A DNA stretch of 64,000 nucleotides, from NCBI GenBank assembly GCA_963703945.1, contig CAVPGM010000022.1, positions 1 through 64,000 on the forward strand, written 5' to 3'. A program made the translations under genes and the position numbers. Positions within the stretch are counted from its first letter, which is position 1, and the number at the start of each line of letters is the position of its first letter. The notes under the pieces were generated by a model, which did no database searches, was not told the DNA's origin, and saw only the letters and a list, made by a program, of their open reading frames with translations. This DNA comes from JALORV01 sp963703945 (lineage in GTDB: Bacteria; Pseudomonadota; Gammaproteobacteria; Burkholderiales; Burkholderiaceae_F). Shown in pieces: positions 20,483 to 28,136 of this stretch.

Positions 20483-20650
20483 GGATGTCAAGTCCCGCAT
20501 GGATACTGGCTCTGCGGGGCATCGGCCCTGAAACCCCCGGCCTATCCGCCAGCGGGCTGGGCCTCAAAGATTCTGCAGGGCTATCCCGACAACGAGGACA
20601 GCGAAAGCAATGCCCTGATCCTGGAACTGTTGGGCATTCGTCAAAGTTAG
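20483..20650 (+). pseudogene. Unrecognised gene fragment (C-terminal part)
   Basis: An open frame of 55 codons starts right after a TAG and has no good start codon. It has protein-like composition and ends at a TAG. Characteristic stretches are LKPPAYPPAGWASKILQGYP and DNEDSESNALILELLGIRQ. I do not recognise the family. It lies immediately inside the candidate attachment repeat, so it may be what remains of a gene cut by integration. Confidence 0.35.
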
Positions 20651-20685
20651 GTCGACTCGCAATCGCAGTTGCGGCTTAACTTTGA
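20641..20685. repeat. Imperfect hairpin TCAAAGTTA / TAACTTTGA
   Basis: Nine-base arms TCAAAGTTA (20641-20649) and TAACTTTGA (20677-20685) enclose a second CGCAA/TTGCG stem. It overlaps the stop of the preceding fragment. The order GTTAGGT then GCTTAAC is the reverse of an integron attC site, so I do not call it one. Terminator or recombination remnant are the alternatives. Confidence 0.5.
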
Positions 20686-20836
20686 TCAGCCGTCAATAGT
20701 CGCAGTTCGGGCCATTTCCGGACGTCTAATCGTTCGGGCTGACTTGCCTCAGAGCGGACGATTCAGAGGGTCGCGATAGACTTCTTTGCAAGGAGACCCT
20801 TGCGAGGGACGACCCAACAATCCCGAGGACCCACAA

Positions 20837-21460
20837 ATGGCAAAGCTCAAGCTGACCTATTTCGATTTCGACGGCGGACGCGGCGAGCCTGCGCGTCTGG
20901 CGCTTCACATCGGTGGCATCGCGTTCGAAGATCACCGCATCGCGGGTAAGGCTTGGCCTGCCTTCCGCGACAGGACTCCGTTCCTCGCGATGCCCACGCT
21001 GGAAGTCGACGGCCAGATGGTTTCGCAGTCCAACAGCATCAATCGCTACGTCGGCAAGCTGACCGGCCTGTATCCAAAGGACGACTGGCAGGCATTCCTG
21101 TGCGACGAGGTGATGGACGCGGCTGAAGACATCAGCACCCGGGTCGCGCAGACCATCGACTTGCCCGAGGACGCCAAGAAAAAGGCGCGCCAGAAGCTTG
21201 CGGCGGGTCATATCACGCGTTACCTGGAGCAGTTCCAGGCGAGGCTGAAAGCAGCCGGCGGAGAGTATTTCGCTGACCAGCGCCTCACGGTGGCGGATCT
21301 GAAAGTTTTCATGTTGATTCGCTGGCTGCGGTCCGGTGTGCTGGACTACATTCCGAAAGACCTCGTGGACACCGTCGCGCCGCAGCTGGTGAAACACGTC
21401 GAGCGCGTGGCCGGCCACCCTGAGGTCGCGGAGTACTACCAGCGCCGCAAGGCGGCCTGA
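20837..21460 (+). CDS. Glutathione S-transferase (sigma-like)
   Basis: Cytosolic GST of 207 residues. The N-terminal thioredoxin fold begins MAKLKLTYFDFDGGRGEPAR, with the catalytic-type Tyr at position 8. The GSH-binding SQSNSINRYVG motif is near residue 60, and an all-helical C-terminal domain holds YFADQRLTVADLKVFML. The closest pattern is the sigma/prostaglandin-D-synthase-like branch, which is uncommon in bacteria. An ATG at 20837 is chosen. The gene sits alone in gene-poor DNA inside the 20.5-27 kb accessory stretch. The substrate is unknown. Confidence 0.88.
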   Translation: MAKLKLTYFDFDGGRGEPARLALHIGGIAFEDHRIAGKAWPAFRDRTPFLAMPTLEVDGQMVSQSNSINRYVGKLTGLYPKDDWQAFLCDEVMDAAEDISTRVAQTIDLPEDAKKKARQKLAAGHITRYLEQFQARLKAAGGEYFADQRLTVADLKVFMLIRWLRSGVLDYIPKDLVDTVAPQLVKHVERVAGHPEVAEYYQRRKAA

Positions 21461-21718
21461 TCGCATTTCGGCGAACGTCAGTCCGTATTTCAAAGAACCG
21501 CTGACTCGCCTTGAAAAGCAGCTCCGACCGAAGTCCAATTAGGGACGGGGTCGAATGACTTTGCTCTCGGCCGCGTTGAATGCGTCTGCTTCCGGCGAAG
21601 CGCGATGTCCGCAAGGAGTCGCACTTCACCCGCGGCTCGATAGACTCGACCCGGCCAGTAGCTGACTCGGGCCACCAATGCCAAACTGGCCGCATTGCGG
21701 ACGTCCCGGCCCTCCCGA

Positions 21719-22195
21719 ATGCAAACATCTCCTCGGATCGTCGGACCTGATCTGGATGCGAAAGACCAGTGCGAAGCGATACTGCGCTCTGTACCCCAGT
21801 GGTTCGGAATCGAAGAGGCGCTGGTTCGCTATGTTGCCGACACGGCCGTGTTGCCGACGTTTGCCATTCAAGCGGGCGAGCGACTCGAGGCATTCTTGAC
21901 CCTTCGTGAGCATTTTCCCAAAGCCTGGGAGGTGCACTGCATAGCGGTCCGAGCCGATGCGAGACGAAAGGGTCATGGCAAAGCGTTGATGGCCCATGCC
22001 GAGAACTGGCTTGTGGAGCGAGGCGTTGACGTCCTACAGGTGAAGACAGTCGCGCAGAAGAAGACCCCTTCGGCCTACGACGAGACACGGCCGTTCTACT
22101 ACGAGCTGGGCTTCACGCCTCTGGAAGTCTTTCCAGAACTATGGGCGCCGCAGAATCCTTGTCTGCAATTGGTGAAATTCATCGGACGGCGCTGA
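21719..22195 (+). CDS. GNAT family N-acetyltransferase
   Basis: A 158-residue acetyl-CoA-dependent acetyltransferase. Motif A reads CIAVRADARRKGHGKALMAH (the RxxGxG/A acetyl-CoA loop, about 80-98). Later FYYELGFTPLEVF matches the motif B region. The first ATG giving a complete fold is at 21719. It stands alone between degenerate spacers in the accessory stretch, and the substrate cannot be inferred. The 258 nt between it and the GST contain no gene I can support. Confidence 0.83.
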   Translation: MQTSPRIVGPDLDAKDQCEAILRSVPQWFGIEEALVRYVADTAVLPTFAIQAGERLEAFLTLREHFPKAWEVHCIAVRADARRKGHGKALMAHAENWLVERGVDVLQVKTVAQKKTPSAYDETRPFYYELGFTPLEVFPELWAPQNPCLQLVKFIGRR

Positions 22196-22250
22196 GCGGC
22201 CAGAACCGGCCCTCGGCTCAGAGCGGCTGATCCGCCCGAAAGCGGACAGC
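22196..22250 (+). repeat. Diverged spacer repeat, copy 1
   Basis: GCGGCCAGAACCGGCC followed by CAGAGCGG and CCGAAAGCGGACAG directly after the acetyltransferase stop. A related block occurs at 22807-22860 after the next gene. The two match in their CGGCCAG-ACCGGCC and CCGAAAGCGG parts only. Confidence 0.45.
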
Positions 22251-22410
22251 TTTTAGCGTGTAGGCACTCGCCAGCCAGCCGAACTGCGCCGCCAGAGCGC
22301 TTCGGCTGGCGCTTGTGACCTCGTGACGATCGGTTGCTGCGCTAGATCATCGAACGCTATCGGCGAGCGAATACCATCGGCCGTCACGCGTGTGAGGGTG
22401 GGAACGCAAG

Positions 22411-22722
22411 ATGAGCCTTTGGAGCGCGCTAACGCGAAAGACGTTCGGATCGAACGGTCGCGTGGTCGCTCACATCCTCGATCCGATTACGGGCTACTCG
22501 AACCGGGATCTGCAGGTGGGGAAGGACATTGACGCCGACACCGTTCGGCGCTTGGGTGATAACGGGGCAGTGTTCGTCGTTGTTGCTTATGAAGGGGGCA
22601 CACCCACGGCAACCGTTTGCAAGCGGGCACAATGGCTTCGAGCCCAAGCGAAGCAAGACGCCGTCGACCGGGACGTCGGCGCATCGGACTGGCGCAAGCG
22701 GCAAGAACTCGAGATTAGCTAG
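22411..22722 (+). CDS. Small hypothetical protein
   Basis: A 103-residue soluble protein with no recognised family. It starts MSLWSALTRKTFGSNGRVVA and has DPITGYSNRDLQVGKDIDAD and an alternating hydrophobic strand AVFVVVAYEGG. The C terminus is charged. A GGGA Shine-Dalgarno nine nt upstream supports the ATG at 22411. Composition is protein-like and GC lower than the surrounding backbone, consistent with acquired DNA. Confidence 0.6.
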   Translation: MSLWSALTRKTFGSNGRVVAHILDPITGYSNRDLQVGKDIDADTVRRLGDNGAVFVVVAYEGGTPTATVCKRAQWLRAQAKQDAVDRDVGASDWRKRQELEIS

Positions 22723-23262
22723 CGCTGCTCGAACTGACTTCCCGTCGTCTGAATGTCGCCTATCCAGTGACGGCAGCCGCTGCGATCGACTGACCCGAAG
22801 ACGGGCTGCGGCCAGTACCGGCCACTCGAGCCTTGCTCCGAATGGTCCGAAAGCGGCCGATCCACGGATATGAAAATAAGTCCCACAGCGGACATCGTTG
22901 AGGCATAAGCTGTCCATGCCGAGTTCACCGTCGCTGCGGCAGTAGCGACGGATGGTCTGATCGCACGTTTGGCGACCTCACCAGACCAGATTCACGCGCC
23001 CGCCGTCTACCGCGTCTGTCCACGCCATCTCCATGGCGCCGGCGCCGGAATAGTTGTCCGCGTCGCCGAACTGGCTGTTCAATTCAGCCGGAGATCGCAA
23101 CCAAGGAACGTCCAGGCCGCTTCGGCGCTCGCTGCACCGCAGTTGCCGCGCATCCGCTCGGCGATCCGTTGATCCAGTCGGCGCTGGATCGGGTCACGAG
23201 CGGCTCGTACCTCGAGGTCAAGATTCCCTGATCGCTGCACGGCTCGCTGGGGCGGCGCGAGC
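22723..23262. other. 540-nt stretch without an intact gene
   Basis: Holds the second spacer-repeat block (22807-22860). On the minus strand it also holds a protein-like run ending FGDADNYSGAGAMEMAWTDA and then a TGA at 22978-22980. That run is not preceded by a clean frame; several broken minus-strand frames between 23000 and 23250 also look protein-like. I read it as the decayed 3' part of a minus-strand gene, not an intact one. Confidence 0.4.
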
Positions 23263-24328
23263 CTACTGGCGGGTGCAGGCGACCTTCCAGTACTCGTAGA
23301 ACGGCCCGCTGGTCCCAACCGGTTCCCAGGCACCGGCGCCCTCGCTCGAGGCGACGACCGTCCCTTTGCCCATGTGCCCGGCAAAGCCGGTCGTCGCCAG
23401 CATGCGCCGGCGCGACCTGGCGCAGTCGTACTCGAACTCGTTGCGCGCCGAGAGGAAAGGCTTGCCCTCGAACAGCTGGCGCGTCTTGAAGTCGAACAGG
23501 TCCGAGCATCCGCGCCTTGTCGCCCGATCTGCGGACGGACGCGGTTGCGACGTAGGCGTCCATGCCGCCGTTCGCGGTCGAGCTTCCCAGCAGCGTCCAC
23601 TGTTGCGCCGTACCGGTGTTGGCCGTCGCGAGAGAGGTGTTCGTCATCGCCGCCTTCGCGGCGCTTCCCCCCGCGCGCGCCAGGCCGCAGCCCACCACCG
23701 CGACCGTCGCGTGGTCCGGACCGTCGAAGTCGATGATCATGTGCGTGAACGTCGTCCCGCCCTGCGGCAGCACGACGACGCGCGAGCCGCCGCCGCGGTA
23801 TTCGGCGCGGTACATCGGTCGCTCGCTGCCGTCGCGGCCGATCGCGAGCAGCCCCGTGGGGCGGAACTCGATCGTGCCGCGGCCGAGCATCGAATCGCAC
23901 AGCCCGCCGGTGATGCCGCCGAGCAGCGCGTTGGCGAGATTGGCCATTTCGGGCGAGACGCCGGGCGCCGCCTTGCGCTGGCCGCTGCCGAGCGACTCCC
24001 AGCGCCCGAGCAGCGGGTTCTTCTCCGGCGCGAGCGGCGGCCGCTGCTGCCAGCTCCGCCGGACCGCCTCCGCCTGCGCCATGTCGCCGGCGGCGCGCGA
24101 CTGTTGCTGGCGCAGCGTGTCGTTATACAGCTGGTCGGCCTGCTGCTGGCTGCTCTGCTGTTGCTGCGCGCGCTCCTGCGCCCGCTGCCGCTCGGCCTCC
24201 TGGCGCAACGCGCCCGGGTCCTTGCCGAGTTGCTCGGTGGTGGGCGGGCGGCCTTGCGCCGACGCAGCCAGCGCCGCCAACCCGAGCCCCCATGCGCCCA
24301 CGATCCTGCAGAAAGGCCTGGCCCTCAT
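23263..24328 (-). CDS. Secreted protein with C-terminal surface-adhesin-E-like domain (one frame break)
   Basis: A protein of about 354 residues across one frame break near 23515. It has a signal peptide (MRARPFCRIVGAWGLGLAAL), then a Gln/Arg-rich coiled coil (about 30-75). A middle domain follows with LLGRWESLGSGQR, GTIEFRPTGLLAIGRDG and TFTHMIIDFDGPDHATVAVV. The C terminus contains a DFKTRQLFEGKPF segment, NEFEYDCARSRRR, GHMGKGTVV and YEYWKVACTRQ, matching the Cys-paired surface-adhesin E pattern. It is probably periplasmic or surface exposed. Function is not established. The 295 nt upstream hold no gene I can support. Confidence 0.6.
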
Positions 24329-24623
24329 AGTCGACTCCGCGACGGTTCAGCTCCCGACGGCAGTTTGGGCCGTGCGAGCAATATCGTTGTATAGGTTTGC
24401 CGTTACTGGAGCGTTAGCGGCACCCGGTGCCGCGGCCATCCACGAGCTGCCGTTCTGCGGACACGTAGCGAACCGGCGTCGGCGGGAGCAATGTGTGATG
24501 TTCAACGAAGGTGACGATGAAGGGCGGTCAGACGGCGAAGCCGGCTCACTGTCCGCTTGATCGAAGGGTCGGGCGTTCCGCCTTTGCCTCGGCGGGGAAT
24601 CCGACCTTCCACGATCGGCCGGC

Positions 24624-25202
24624 TTAAATCGGGATGTCGACGCTCGCTGGTCGCTCGGGTGCAGACGGCCGGGGCTTGAACGGGTCGCGCGGTACGCAGG
24701 AGATACCCGTCGCATGTTCCTTCACCAGCACGCCCTTGTACTTGAGCCGCGCGAGGACCGAAGCTTCGCCGAGCGCGACCAGATCGATCCCGCCATCGCG
24801 CGCGGTGAGGGTCGCGCGTTGAACGTCTGCAACGATCTCGAGCGCCAGCTCCAGCGGCGGCAGCGCGCTCTCCGCCACGCTGGTGTCGAGCACAACGAGC
24901 GACGTCGATGCGATGTTGTGCCGATCGACATTGACGAGCGCCGGTGGCCCCCGCGTCAGCGCACTCAGCTGGACCGCAGTGTGCACTGCGGGCACCTGTG
25001 CCCACCCTTGTGCGAGCACGTCGAAGATGTCAACTGCGAGCGCGCGGTTCAGCTCTTTTGCCGCGCGTTCAGCGGCGGCCCCGCGTAGTCGCTCGAAGAC
25101 TCCCGCAACGGCAGATTCGTCCTTGCTCTGTTCGAACAGCGCCCTCTCGACGTCGTCGCCGGTGACCTCGATTGGCACGTGCAGCCTGACTTGGTTATGC
25201 AT
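24624..25202 (-). CDS. Hypothetical protein downstream of the PASTA gene
   Basis: A 192-residue soluble protein without a recognised domain. It starts MHNQVRLHVPIEVTGDDVER. A mid-region has long hydrophobic strands (STSLVVLDTSVAESALPPLE) and the C terminus is proline rich. The start overlaps the stop of the PASTA gene by eight nt (ATGCATAA), so the two are translationally coupled and probably work together. No homology can be claimed from sequence alone. Confidence 0.65.
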   Translation of the reverse strand: MHNQVRLHVPIEVTGDDVERALFEQSKDESAVAGVFERLRGAAAERAAKELNRALAVDIFDVLAQGWAQVPAVHTAVQLSALTRGPPALVNVDRHNIASTSLVVLDTSVAESALPPLELALEIVADVQRATLTARDGGIDLVALGEASVLARLKYKGVLVKEHATGISCVPRDPFKPRPSAPERPASVDIPI

Positions 25203-26133
25203 GGTGGTCGTTCGAATACTCGATTGAGACTTCATCGGCTTTCGGAAAAGGGGCCAACACGATCGTTGTTTCGGTCGGAACGAACCGCGCGGCGAATCGG
25301 ATTTCAGAAGACGCGCCGGGCTCCGAGACGCGGCCGGCGTCGGATTCGGCCGGCCGCTGATCGACCGGCTGCTGGTCGACCGGTTGCTGATCGGCCGGCT
25401 GCTGATCGACGGGCTGCTGATGTTGAAGAAGCGTTGGCGGCGGCGCGTTTTCGCCAACCGCCAGCTGGCGGCGTAGCAGCCGCCGACGCATCAAGAGTGC
25501 GCCGGACAACAGCCCGAGCGAAGCGCCCGCGCCGAAGATGAGCGCAGCGATGGCCCAGAATGCGGTCGGAAATTGACCGCGAGCTGCGGGCGGATCGATT
25601 GGCTCTTGAGGCGGCAAAGGGACGGTCGTCGTTGCGGGCGCAAGGCTCGTTGCAGGCGCCGGCGCGGACGAGGCCGCAGCCGCAGTGGCCGGCGCCGTGA
25701 CCGGATTCGTGCTCGCAGCGCCGGCAAGCGAGCCGTCCGATACCTGCAGGATGACCGTGCTCCCTGGGCGGCCGAGAGCGGCGGGTGCAGGTTCCTGCGC
25801 AAGCACTTCATCCGCTGGGGCAGCGCTGGCCGTTTCAATTCGTTCGACTTTGAACTTGGCCAGCGCGCGGGCAGCGTCCGTGTAGCTGCGGCCGATCACG
25901 TGCGGTACCAACTGGTCCTGGTGCGCGGAAGTCGGGCTACCGGAAGCGCTGGACTTGGACTGTGTCGACGCTCTGGGTCGCGGTGCTTTCTTGGCCTCGC
26001 GGCAAGCGCCTCGGCTCCGTACATACTCGCGCACTTCGGGCGAAACCGAGTCGCATGCGGGCTGCGCTGTGGCCGCGGTCGCGCCGAGCAGCAACGCCGC
26101 GCACACAAGCCATGAAATCCTGCCTCGCTTCAT
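25195..26133 (-). CDS. PASTA-domain membrane protein with pentapeptide repeat tail
   Basis: A 312-residue protein. Signal peptide (SWLVCAALLLGATAATAQ), Lys/Ser linker, one PASTA domain (about 75-135: VPHVIGRSYTDAARALAKFK, then ERIETASAAPADEVLAQEP), Ala/Pro/Thr-rich linker, a transmembrane segment (FWAIAALIFGAGASLGLLSG) followed by RRRLLRRQ, then a tail with QQPVD-type repeats. PASTA domains usually bind peptidoglycan in kinases and PBPs of Gram-positives; a single one in a Gram-negative with a cytoplasmic Gln/Pro tail is unusual. It is coupled to the next gene by an eight-nt overlap. Confidence 0.75.
   Translation of the reverse strand: MKRGRISWLVCAALLLGATAATAQPACDSVSPEVREYVRSRGACREAKKAPRPRASTQSKSSASGSPTSAHQDQLVPHVIGRSYTDAARALAKFKVERIETASAAPADEVLAQEPAPAALGRPGSTVILQVSDGSLAGAASTNPVTAPATAAAASSAPAPATSLAPATTTVPLPPQEPIDPPAARGQFPTAFWAIAALIFGAGASLGLLSGALLMRRRLLRRQLAVGENAPPPTLLQHQQPVDQQPADQQPVDQQPVDQRPAESDAGRVSEPGASSEIRFAARFVPTETTIVLAPFPKADEVSIEYSNDHHA
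25358..25417. repeat. 15-nt tandem repeat encoding QQPVD/QQPAD
   Basis: Four consecutive 15-bp units (plus strand TGATCGACCGGCTGC and close variants) lie in frame within the PASTA protein gene. A degenerate fifth unit lies on its lower-coordinate side. In-frame length changes here would only lengthen or shorten the Gln-Pro tail. Confidence 0.85.
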
Positions 26134-26259
26134 GGCCCTCCGTCGGTTGCGTGCAGGAAATTAGCGGTCCTCGGCGAGGTCACGCTGGGTAATTCTCCCG
26201 CTTGCAGCGACCAGGTCAACACGTCGAAACGCGATGGTCAAGACGCCTCGACAAACAAT

Positions 26260-26493
26260 GTGGCCAATATCCACGTGCCGATACGGCTTGAGCACGTAAC
26301 TCTGGACAGTCGGTTTCCAATTCTGCGCGAGGCGCAGGCACGGGCCGCGAACGCGGCCCGGCTGTTCGCCAGTGCGAAGGCGCTGCTCGCGAAGGCCGAC
26401 GACGAAGGCGGGCGCGATCTCACGCAGACCGAGCAGCGACAGATCGCCGCGCAGCTAGATCGCGCCGACCGTCTCGGTGACACGCTCGATTGA
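26260..26493 (+). CDS. Small hypothetical helical protein
   Basis: A 77-residue frame from a GTG start. It begins VANIHVPIRLEHVTLDSRFP (an N-terminal strand segment) followed by a long Ala-rich helix (ILREAQARAANAARLFASAK) and a charged C-terminal helix. The frame is open upstream without a better start, so it may be longer. No family is recognised. It is divergent from the PASTA gene. The 212 nt after its stop hold nothing I can support. Confidence 0.45.
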   Translation: MANIHVPIRLEHVTLDSRFPILREAQARAANAARLFASAKALLAKADDEGGRDLTQTEQRQIAAQLDRADRLGDTLD

Positions 26494-26705
26494 GATCCGG
26501 GGCTCCGTGCACTGTCGAAGGCACGCAGTGATCGCGGCTCCCGGTGTCGGTCCACTCCACCAACGCTACGCCGCAACCCTTTGCACGCGAGCCGGTGGCG
26601 CGCTTCCAATGTCTTCCCCTGCTATGGCGCGCCTTCGCCACTGCTCCCGGACGGCTATGCTCTTGCTAATGTGCCGCACGTGCGCTTAGAAGGGTTATCG
26701 CCAAG

Positions 26706-27068
26706 ATGAAGCTCCAGAAGGAACTGCAACGTGCACACGTTACTGACGCAGCACGTGCGCGAATCGCATTGGCATTACCTGTCCTCAAGGGTGTTCTTTT
26801 CGCGCTTCAGCGCGAACGAGTCGAACGCCTTGGTGGCTATCCGCGAGTGACACTTGCGGATCTAGGTCGTGAGTATCGCGAAGGAAGTGGCGACTGCGGA
26901 ATTTGTTTCGAGTACGCCGTCCACGACTCGATTCGCGCTAGAGACGCAAACATACATGCTCTGCTGAGCAATATTCTCAACGACGCGGTGTCGGTCAGAT
27001 CGCACTGCTGCTGCCACCTTGCTGCCGCCCGTAACGGGATGGATAACGGGACAAAGCGGCAGAATTAG
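26706..27068 (+). CDS. Hypothetical protein, probably truncated at tRNA-Glu
   Basis: A 120-residue frame with protein-like composition and clearly lower GC than its neighbours. It starts MKLQKELQRAHVTDAARARI and carries LADLGREYREGSGDCGICFE. After about residue 92 the sequence turns Cys/His rich and unlike the rest (HCCCHLAAARNG), and it stops two bases before the tRNA-Glu gene. This suggests that the original gene was cut or frame-shifted at the tRNA junction. The family is unknown. It could be the edge gene of an integrated element. Confidence 0.5.
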   Translation: MKLQKELQRAHVTDAARARIALALPVLKGVLFALQRERVERLGGYPRVTLADLGREYREGSGDCGICFEYAVHDSIRARDANIHALLSNILNDAVSVRSHCCCHLAAARNGMDNGTKRQN

Positions 27069-27069
27069 G

Positions 27070-27081
27070 TGGCGTCCCCTA
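27070..27081. repeat. tRNA-Glu 3' end as candidate attR
   Basis: TGGCGTCCCCTA, the reverse complement of the last twelve tRNA-Glu bases, is repeated directly at 20470-20481. See that entry for the island interpretation and its limits. Confidence 0.4.
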
Positions 27082-27145
27082 CGAGATTCGAACTCGTGTT
27101 ATCGCCGTGAAAGGGCGGTGTCCTAGGCCTCTAGACGAAGGGGAC
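27070..27145 (-). tRNA. tRNA-Glu (anticodon UUC)
   Basis: 76-nt cloverleaf on the minus strand. Acceptor GTCCCCT pairs with AGGGGAC, the anticodon loop reads CTTTCAC with TTC, the T-arm has GTTCGAATC, and a CCA end is encoded. Its 3' end faces the accessory stretch and is duplicated at 20470-20481. Confidence 0.95.
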
Positions 27146-27157
27146 TCATCATTTGAA

Positions 27158-27184
27158 GGCCCGCAAAAGCGGGCCCTCTTTTTT
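27158..27184 (+). terminator. Hairpin terminator between the two tRNA genes
   Basis: GGCCCGC - AAAA - GCGGGCC followed by CTCTTTTTT. The T run is on the plus strand, so it would stop plus-strand transcription entering the tRNA region. Confidence 0.75.
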
Positions 27185-27204
27185 CATCACCTTGAAGCGG
27201 TTTG

Positions 27205-27280
<76 letters not shown>

Positions 27281-27385
27281 ACGGAAAGACGCGGATTATA
27301 GCGGTCCGCGCGCGCGTGGCAAAGCGTTCGCCGCGGCGCGGGCCGCGGCGAACGGTCACGAAGCCTGTCGGATTGCCGGCGCGCG

Positions 27386-27629
27386 CTAGTGCGACTTCGC
27401 GTAGTCGATCATGCCCTGGAAGTCGATGACAACCGCGGGCTCGTCACGGACAACCCAGGCGTCGTGACCGGAGGGCAGCAGCGAGCAACTCCCGCACGTC
27501 GTCGGAGAAGTACCTCGACTCGGCCTTTTCGTCCGCCTCGATCATCAGATGGGCATCGCTCAGGGCTGCTCCTCGCGGTGGGTCGACGAGGACCTGTGCA
27601 CAGCGCAACCGGAACAGCGTGCTAGCCAT
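27386..27629 (-). CDS. Small hypothetical protein (one frame break)
   Basis: About 80 residues when read across a break near 27480. It begins MASTLFRLRCAQVLVDPPRG, continues ALSDAHLMIEADEKAESRYF, and after the break runs GHDAWVVRDEPAVVIDFQGM to a TAG at 27386-27388. The beta-rich C terminus could suit a small cupin-like fold, but this is a guess. It starts two nt after the VOC gene stop and is probably in that operon. Confidence 0.5.
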
Positions 27630-27631
27630 GT

Positions 27632-28018
27632 TCAGCGCACATCCTGGTGGATGCAGAGGATGTTGCCTTCCGGGTCATTGAACCAGGCGGCTTTCTCCGA
27701 CCCGAGCACGCAGACGTGGCCGACCGTCTTGAACCCCGGAAAGTCGTAGTCGTTGAAGGTGACGCCGCGCGCTTTCAGATCGGCGATCGCAGCGTTGACG
27801 TCTTCGACAAGGAAACTGACTGCCGTGTGCTCGGCCTTGGTCCCTTCGGCCTTGGGAAACAGCGCGATCTCGGTGCCGCCGCAGCGATAGACGAACTTGC
27901 CGTCGGGTCGGCCGCCGAGCGGCTCCAGGGCGAGGCTCTGCTCGTAGAAACGGCGGGCCCGGTCGAGGTCCTTGACCGGCAGCATGCATGTGACCTGCGT
28001 TCCGCGTACCCCGATCAT
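27632..28018 (-). CDS. VOC (glyoxalase/bleomycin-resistance fold) family protein
   Basis: A 128-residue vicinal-oxygen-chelate protein with paired beta-alpha-beta units: VTCMLPVKDLDRARRFYEQS at the N terminus, EHTAVSFLVEDVNAAI in the middle and CVLGSEKAAWFNDPEGNILC at the end. The final DPEGN(IL) is typical of the family. A GGAG Shine-Dalgarno precedes the ATG at 28018; a TTG twelve nt upstream is a weaker choice. Metal ligands are not all clear, so enzymatic role (lyase, dioxygenase or binding) is undecided. Confidence 0.85.
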   Translation of the reverse strand: MIGVRGTQVTCMLPVKDLDRARRFYEQSLALEPLGGRPDGKFVYRCGGTEIALFPKAEGTKAEHTAVSFLVEDVNAAIADLKARGVTFNDYDFPGFKTVGHVCVLGSEKAAWFNDPEGNILCIHQDVR

Positions 28019-28136
28019 GAGCCACTCCAAGTTGGGAACCTACTCGCCAATACTTTACCGGAGGTGCGTTCCGGCCGACATTGGGCGCGCCCTCGACGCC
28101 AGTGCTTCGCTCGCGTCGCGGCAGAGCCGTTAGCCG

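Noticed and set aside
20641..20685. Integron attC site
   Set aside because: GTTRRRY and RYYYAAC elements occur but in the wrong order, and no integrase or cassette periodicity is present.
23079..23900. Minus-strand frame of 273 codons overlapping the adhesin-E-like gene
   Set aside because: Most of it is an Arg/Ala-rich shadow; only its last part (about 23080-23230) might be remnant coding, described under the gene-poor stretch.
25358..25417. Short tandem units considered as a CRISPR array
   Set aside because: Units are contiguous 15-mers without spacers and keep the reading frame of a protein.
28019..28030. TTG start for the VOC protein twelve nt upstream
   Set aside because: The TTG overlaps the GGAG Shine-Dalgarno that serves the ATG at 28018.
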